Positions 59,682 to 64,000 of a DNA stretch of 64,000 bases are shown in pieces. Each line of letters opens with the position of its first letter. Positions within the stretch are counted from its first letter, which is position 1. Where the stretch lies: NCBI RefSeq assembly GCF_900233005.1, contig NZ_LT960611.1, positions 1,550,001-1,614,000 of the forward strand. Direction: 5' to 3'. Under the pieces are notes generated by a model. It ran no database searches and had not been told where the DNA came from. It saw only the letters and a list, made by a program, of their open reading frames with translations. Source of the stretch: Vibrio tapetis subsp. tapetis. Its GTDB lineage: Bacteria; Pseudomonadota; Gammaproteobacteria; Enterobacterales; Vibrionaceae. The translations under genes were made by a program, and so were the position numbers.

Positions 59682-60242
59682 GTGATTGAGCGTACTCCAC
59701 CTTTTCAAGGCATTTATTACTTTTGCAGGGCGGCAGAGCTAGGGAGCTTTAAACGTGCGGCTGAAAAACTGTTTGTCACCTCTGCAGCCATCAGCCAACA
59801 AATTCGACAGCTAGAGGATTGGCTTGGTGCCGACCTCTTTATTCGGCAACACAGAAAGGTCGTGTTAACTCACGAGGGAGAAATACTCTTTCAACAGGCC
59901 AAAAAAGGGTTCGATCACCTTCAAGATGGCATTCGGCAAATCAACCAAGATAGAAACCCGAATCAGCTGTCGATCTCAACGCTCCCTTCTTTTGCTCAAC
60001 ATTGGTTGGTTCCAAGAATTGCCGATTTTCGAGCTCAAGCTCCTAACATTGCCATGTTAATTGAGCCGACCAATCGATTAGTGAACTTTCATGATTCCAG
60101 TGTCGATCTTTGCATTCGATATGGCAAAGGTGGGTATCACAATGTCGAATCACGCTGGCTTGCTGATGAAGTGTTATATCCTGTCTGTCATCCCATTTAC
60201 CAAAAAGCCCATAACATCTACCAGTTATCCGATCTGGCTAAC
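59682..60242 (+). pseudogene. GcvA-like LysR regulator, 5' part (split by IS)
   Basis: The first 187 codons of an LTTR, starting at GTG 59682 (AAGGA 8 bp upstream). It has HTH SFKRAAEKLFVTSAAISQQI and part of the effector domain. The gene is interrupted after LSDLAN by the insertion sequence. Its continuation lies at 62075. It divides from the DUF1127 gene by 99 bp, so the regulator may have controlled that gene or itself. Confidence 0.9.
60240..60242 (+). repeat. 3-bp target duplication, left copy (AAC)
   Basis: The AAC at 60240-60242 is repeated at 62072-62074, flanking the insertion sequence. Collapsing one copy restores LSDLAN-ADLIEDTW in frame. Confidence 0.8.
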
Positions 60243-62071
60243 GAGGCTGTAGAATTTCTCCTCGCCCGTCTCAATTCTGATCCTGCCGCCATTTCATCAC
60301 GATATGAACTTGAACGCACTAACTCCTTGTGATCTAATCTAAATTATTCGCCACAAGACACGGTTATGCCCAACTTCAAAACCGATTACTCGAACCAAAA
60401 CATGTTCGTCCCTATCATCATCGATGAACAACTCATCCCCGGAACTATTGAGTATGCGATTTCCCACATTGTCGATAACCACCTCGACCTCTCGCCCTTT
60501 GATGCGCACTACCACAACGACAAAAACGGGGCGGCGGCTTATCCACCCTCCATCATGCTTAAGGTTATTTTTTACGCCTATTCCCTCGGCATGTTAACTA
60601 GCCGACGCATAGAAAGAGCCTGCATCAACAATGTCACTTTCATGTGCTTATCGGGCGACGAGCGACCACACTTCACCACTATCGCGGCTTTCATCGCACA
60701 AATGAAGGACACCATCGAACCACTGTTCACTCAGGTTCTCATGATATGCGATGAACAAGGCCTAATAGGCCGTAACATGTTTGCTATTGATGGCTGTAAA
60801 ATTTCATCCAATGCCAGTAAGGAATGGAGTGGCACACACGAAGAGCTTCGCCGTAAAAAAGAAAAACTACAGCGGGCGAGCCAGCGAATTATCGAGCGTC
60901 ATCAAAGCCAAGATTCGCTCCCAAATGAAGTTATCGAACAAGACCTAAGACAAAAACAAAAGCTTGATAGCAGCGCCGATAAAATAGGTTCATTTCTGGC
61001 GAGCACTAAAGACAAATTGGGCAGCAGTAAAAAACCCGTAAAAAGCAACATCACGGACAATGACAGCGCTAAAATGACCACCTCAAAAGGTACGATTCAA
61101 GGTTATAACGGCATCGCCATCACGGATGACAAGCACCAAATTATTTTACACAGCCAAGTGTGGGGAAGCGTTGGTGAACAGCAAACATTAAAGCCTGCAG
61201 TGCTCGCTTTGAAAGAACAATTAGAGAAGCTACCCAACAGCTCAAAGCGCACCACCAAGTTCACCGCAGACAGCGGATTTCATAGTAAAACCAACCTCAA
61301 GTTCCTGTCTGAGACTCCTTATGATTGTTACATAGCAGACACTGGATTTCGCAGCCGTAATCCGCTGTTTCAAAACAGTGAAACCTATCAGACCGAGCAA
61401 GCGAAAAAACGAAAGAAACGCTCGAAAACAGGTAAAACCTGTTACTCCATTTCTATGTTCGAGTTCAACCAAGACGACATGACTTGCCGATGCCCTGCAG
61501 GAAATATGATGCGGCTGAGCAGCAAGAACGCCGTCATCCGTGGAGAGCGTGGTGCTCAGTTTTGTGGATACCTAAACGACTGCAGACAATGCGTTCATCA
61601 ACCGCTGTGCATGAGAAAACCGCCTGGCAAGCAAGTCGGTCGACAAGTCTTCTTCATCTACAAAAACACCAAAGACTTTGACCACATGCAAGCCATGAAA
61701 GACAAGATTGATAGCCCAGAAGGAAGGCGGCAATACAGTAAACGGCTTGGGTGTGTTGAACCTGTTTTTGGCAACATCACCGTCAACAAACAGATGAATC
61801 GATTTACGCTAAGAGGACAAGAGAAAGTGAACGCCCAATGGGCGATGTTCAGCATGCTTCACAACATGGAAAAGCTACGGAATTGCATCATCTAGAGGGT
61901 AAAACCTCTAAAATCAGCGAAAAACCCAAATTAACTCTCATCCTGTCGCTCTATCTTTCCTTACCATGATAAAGGCCGCTACCATCGAGCAGTATTTACG
62001 CCGTTGCCAGTAGGATTAATGACGATAAAAACATGGGAAATCGGTGAAAAATCGAGAAATTCTACAGCTTC
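60243..62071 (+). mobile_element. IS1182-type insertion sequence, 1829 bp
   Basis: Bounded by 18-bp terminal inverted repeats: left GAGGCTGTAGAATTTCTC (60243-60260), and right its inverse with one mismatch (62054-62071). One transposase gene is inside, with about 120 bp of left leader containing a cttgtg/cacaag hairpin. A 3-bp target duplication (AAC) flanks it. The element is complete and apparently intact. Its insertion destroyed a LysR gene. Confidence 0.9.
60366..61895 (+). CDS. IS1182-family transposase
   Basis: A 509-aa DDE transposase. The N-terminal DUF772-like region (YPPSIMLKVIFYAYSLGMLT) is followed by GRNMFAIDGCKISSNASKEW, with the first acidic residue. The C-terminal half has a cysteine-rich zinc-ribbon-like stretch (CRCPAGN, CGYLNDCRQCVHQPLC), then the GCVEPVFGNITVNKQMNRF region with the last acidic residue. 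The frame is open and full length, so it may be active. Confidence 0.88.
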   Translation: MPNFKTDYSNQNMFVPIIIDEQLIPGTIEYAISHIVDNHLDLSPFDAHYHNDKNGAAAYPPSIMLKVIFYAYSLGMLTSRRIERACINNVTFMCLSGDERPHFTTIAAFIAQMKDTIEPLFTQVLMICDEQGLIGRNMFAIDGCKISSNASKEWSGTHEELRRKKEKLQRASQRIIERHQSQDSLPNEVIEQDLRQKQKLDSSADKIGSFLASTKDKLGSSKKPVKSNITDNDSAKMTTSKGTIQGYNGIAITDDKHQIILHSQVWGSVGEQQTLKPAVLALKEQLEKLPNSSKRTTKFTADSGFHSKTNLKFLSETPYDCYIADTGFRSRNPLFQNSETYQTEQAKKRKKRSKTGKTCYSISMFEFNQDDMTCRCPAGNMMRLSSKNAVIRGERGAQFCGYLNDCRQCVHQPLCMRKPPGKQVGRQVFFIYKNTKDFDHMQAMKDKIDSPEGRRQYSKRLGCVEPVFGNITVNKQMNRFTLRGQEKVNAQWAMFSMLHNMEKLRNCII

Positions 62072-62074
62072 AAC
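62072..62074 (+). repeat. 3-bp target duplication, right copy (AAC)
   Basis: Second copy of the AAC that flanks the insertion sequence. Confidence 0.8.
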
Positions 62075-62449
62075 GCCGACCTAATAGAAGACACCTGGCC
62101 CGATATCGATTGGGGGATATGGCTGCGTAACATCGGCTTAGAAGCAGGAAAACCAACCTTGCAGTACAACGGTTCTCATTTCGTATTAGAGGCGGCTCTA
62201 TCGCTTCAAGGGGTGGCATTGGTGAAGCACTCTCTCGCCTATCGTTACTTACAAGAGGGCAAGCTAGTACGAATAGGCAACGTCGCGATTCAGCCAGCTT
62301 ATAGCTACTATTTGTGCGCCCCTGCGGGCTACTTCAAGCGTGAAAAAGTCAAAATTTTTTGTCACTGGATCAAGCAACAGATTGAACAATCAGCCCTTTT
62401 GGGCAGGGAAGAGTTAGATATCATCGAGGCTTCGTACTCATCAGATTAA
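62075..62449 (+). pseudogene. GcvA-like LysR regulator, 3' part
   Basis: The last 124 codons of the LysR effector domain (ADLIEDTWPDIDW, then GVALVKHSLAYRYLQEGKLV). Joined to the 5' part without the insertion sequence and one AAC it gives a normal-length regulator of 311 aa. There is no other lesion, so the insertion is recent. The fragment is probably not expressed. Confidence 0.9.
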
Positions 62450-62515
62450 GCCCTGCCATTTAGTAATGGTGTTATACTGACAGCCATAATCTGAAACAAC
62501 GTAGATGCACCTATT

Positions 62516-62728
62516 ATGGAACAAGAAAACAACCCTTTGCATGGGATCACGCTAAAAAAATTACTGACAGAATTAGTCGATCATTATGGCTGGGAAGAGC
62601 TGAGCTACATGGTCAATATCAACTGCTTCAAAAGTGATCCAAGCATAAACTCAAGCCTGAAATTCCTCCGAAAAACCGATTGGGCGCGTGAGAAAGTTGA
62701 AAAGATCTATATTGATTTGAAGAGATAA
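62516..62728 (+). CDS. VF530-type small DNA-binding-like protein (DUF2132)
   Basis: A 70-aa helical protein resembling the VF530 family, a Vibrio fold with reported DNA-binding character. The motif [20 protein letters not shown] and [21 protein letters not shown] are typical. It is a monocistronic gene between the disrupted LysR and the EF-G gene. Its stop codon overlaps heptamer array D. Cellular role unknown. Confidence 0.8.
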   Translation: MEQENNPLHGITLKKLLTELVDHYGWEELSYMVNINCFKSDPSINSSLKFLRKTDWAREKVEKIYIDLKR

Positions 62729-62775
62729 GTACCAAAAGCTAAGTACTAAAAGCTAAGTTCGAAAAGCGAAGTAAG
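62727..62775 (+). repeat. Heptamer repeat array D (3' of the VF530-type gene)
   Basis: Seven contiguous units: aagtacc, aaaagct, aagtact, aaaagct, aagttcg, aaaagcg, aagtaag. After a 5-nt slip one more aaaagcg follows (62781-62787). The first unit begins inside the TAA stop. Same direction as the gene. Confidence 0.88.
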
Positions 62776-62841
62776 AGCTTAAAAGCGACTTTGGCTTTCG
62801 AGTGTAGCGGCCTTAGGCCTTTTCTTAGACTGCTTTAAAAC

Positions 62842-62876
62842 AAAAGCCCCGCAAGTTTTCACTTGCGGGGCTTTTT
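62842..62876. terminator. Terminator of the EF-G gene (bidirectional)
   Basis: A 15-bp perfect stem, aaaagccccgcaagt / acttgcggggctttt, with loop tttc and T-tracts on both strands. Confidence 0.92.
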
Positions 62877-62895
62877 AGTTAATTAGAGAAAGCGA

Positions 62896-64000
62896 TTATT
62901 TGTTCGCTTTTTCTTCTTTAACTTTAGCGATAACTTCTTCAGCTACGTTCATTGGACATGGTGCGTAGTGAGAGAACTCCATAGAGAACTGACCACGACC
63001 AGAAGTCATTGTACGTAGAGAACCGATGTAACCGAACATCTCAGAAAGAGGGATGTCAGCTTTAACACGAACACCAGTTACGCCAGCCATTTGGTCTTTG
63101 ATCATTCCACGACGACGGTTAAGGTCACCGATTACATCACCAACGTGATCGTCTGGAGTGAACACGTCTACAGCCATGATTGGCTCTAGAAGTTGTGCAC
63201 CAGCTTTTGGCATAGATTGACGGAATGCGCCTTTTGCTGCGATTTCAAATGCTACTGCAGATGAATCGACTGCGTGGAAGCCACCATCGAAAAGTTCGAT
63301 TTCAACATCAAGAACAGGGAAACCAGCTAGAACACCAGTATCCATCATGCCTTTGAAGCCTTTCTCGATTGCAGGCCAGAATTCTTTAGGAACGTTACCG
63401 CCCACAACAGAAGACTTGAACGAGAAACCTGAACCAACTTCACCTGGTTTCATTGTGTAGTCGATCTTACCGAACTGACCAGAACCACCAGATTGTTTCT
63501 TATGCGTGTAGCTATCTTCAACTGCTTGAGTAATAGTTTCACGGTAAGCAACTTGAGGAGCACCAACAGTCAAGTCAACACCGTAAGTACGCTTAAGGAT
63601 GTCTACTTTGATGTCTAGGTGAAGCTCACCCATACCTTTTAGGATAGTTTCGCCAGTTTCTTCGTCAGTTTCAACTTGGAAAGACGGATCTTCTGCAACC
63701 ATTTTACCAATTGCAACACCCATTTTTTCAGAGCCGCCTTTATCTTTAGGCGTAACAGCAATTGAGATTACAGGAACAGGGAAAACCATTGGCTCTAGTG
63801 TTACTGAATCTTTAGGGTTACACAGAGTGTGACCAGTTTGAACGTTCTTCATACCAACGATAGCGATGATATCACCCGCTTGAGCGCGAGTAAGTTCGTT
63901 ACGGTCGTCTGCTTGCATCTCAACCATACGGCCAACACGCTCAGTTTTACCCGTGAATGAGTTAAGGATAGTGTCACCCTTGTTCAATACACCTGAGTAG
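62896..64000 (-). CDS. fusA: Elongation factor G, C-terminal part (probably the second EF-G, no tuf beside it)
   Basis: A ribosomal translocase GTPase of which 367 C-terminal codons are in the window; the GTPase domain lies beyond the right edge. Present are domains III-V ([64 protein letters not shown]). The gene ends at a strong terminator, not followed by tufA as in the str operon. Together with the sequence (ending KVKEEKANK) this suggests the second Vibrio EF-G copy rather than the str-operon one. Confidence 0.88.
   Translation of the reverse strand, partial: YSGVLNKGDTILNSFTGKTERVGRMVEMQADDRNELTRAQAGDIIAIVGMKNVQTGHTLCNPKDSVTLEPMVFPVPVISIAVTPKDKGGSEKMGVAIGKMVAEDPSFQVETDEETGETILKGMGELHLDIKVDILKRTYGVDLTVGAPQVAYRETITQAVEDSYTHKKQSGGSGQFGKIDYTMKPGEVGSGFSFKSSVVGGNVPKEFWPAIEKGFKGMMDTGVLAGFPVLDVEIELFDGGFHAVDSSAVAFEIAAKGAFRQSMPKAGAQLLEPIMAVDVFTPDDHVGDVIGDLNRRRGMIKDQMAGVTGVRVKADIPLSEMFGYIGSLRTMTSGRGQFSMEFSHYAPCPMNVAEEVIAKVKEEKANK

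Noticed and set aside
61484..61681. Second ORF inside the transposase gene
   Set aside because: A frame shadow of the transposase; this element type does not need a second frame.

Overview
The window looks like the large chromosome of a marine gammaproteobacterium, almost certainly a Vibrio. The evidence is gene content and order: the Na+-pumping NQR operon, bolA/yajG/ampG, csdA/csdE/tcdA, mltA, argA, recC-recB-recD, dapD, a VF530-type gene and an EF-G gene without tuf next to it. No species can be named from the sequence alone. No rRNA, tRNA or CRISPR array was seen.

Layout. (1) 1-5126: nqrABCDEF on the minus strand, with nqrF cut by the window edge. (2) 5.5-9.9 kb: bolA, then divergent rlmG, a YajG-type lipoprotein, a periplasmic cyclophilin and ampG. 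(3) 10.1-18.6 kb: a Tsx/OmpK-type porin with a CRP site, panE-yajL-csdA, csdE, tcdA, mltA, a DUF2850 protein, and argA behind ARG boxes. (4) 18.8-28.6 kb: a small unknown gene and recD, recB, recC. (5) 28.7-33.1 kb: a TDT-family transporter with a divergent LysR regulator, a hotdog thioesterase, yebG with a LexA box, and dapD. (6) 33.2-40.8 kb: carbohydrate uptake, with a lone fructose-type EIIB, an HPr-like/EIIA fusion whose HPr part has lost its histidine, an AraC regulator, an EIIABC fructose-family transporter, and lacZ with a LacI/GalR-type operator. (7) 40.9-45.7 kb: a Pmp3-type peptide, a DsbA-like protein, a LysR regulator, chrA and a GAF-like/HD-GYP protein. (8) 45.7-57.1 kb: a full Tad/Flp pilus operon on the minus strand (flp, tadV, rcpC, rcpA, rcpB, tadZ, tadA, tadB, tadC, tadD, tadE, tadF, tadG, ompA-like). 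(9) 57.6-64 kb: an acyl-CoA ligase, a DUF1127 peptide, a GcvA-like LysR gene split by an IS1182-type insertion sequence, a VF530-type gene, and the 3' part of an EF-G gene.

Points of interest. The tad operon carries three separate frame disruptions: two in the ATPase gene tadA and one at a run of eight A in tadC. The other genes look intact, so these are either decay of the pilus ATPase and platform, homopolymer sequencing errors, or (for tadC) a possible slippage switch. The IS1182-type element is datable by its clean 3-bp target duplication, and removing it restores the LysR frame exactly.

The least explained structure is a dispersed family of tandem 7-bp repeats, mostly alternating AAAAGCK and AAGTRCT. 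Arrays lie at or just past the stop codons of csdA, tcdA, dapD and the VF530-type gene, all in the same orientation as the gene. A fifth array, 12 units long, is inverted and faces the dapD array across its terminator. A related (CCGCTTT)n array lies between a LysR gene and chrA. I know of no named Vibrio repeat family matching this; the nearest analogy I know is the heptanucleotide STRR family of cyanobacteria.
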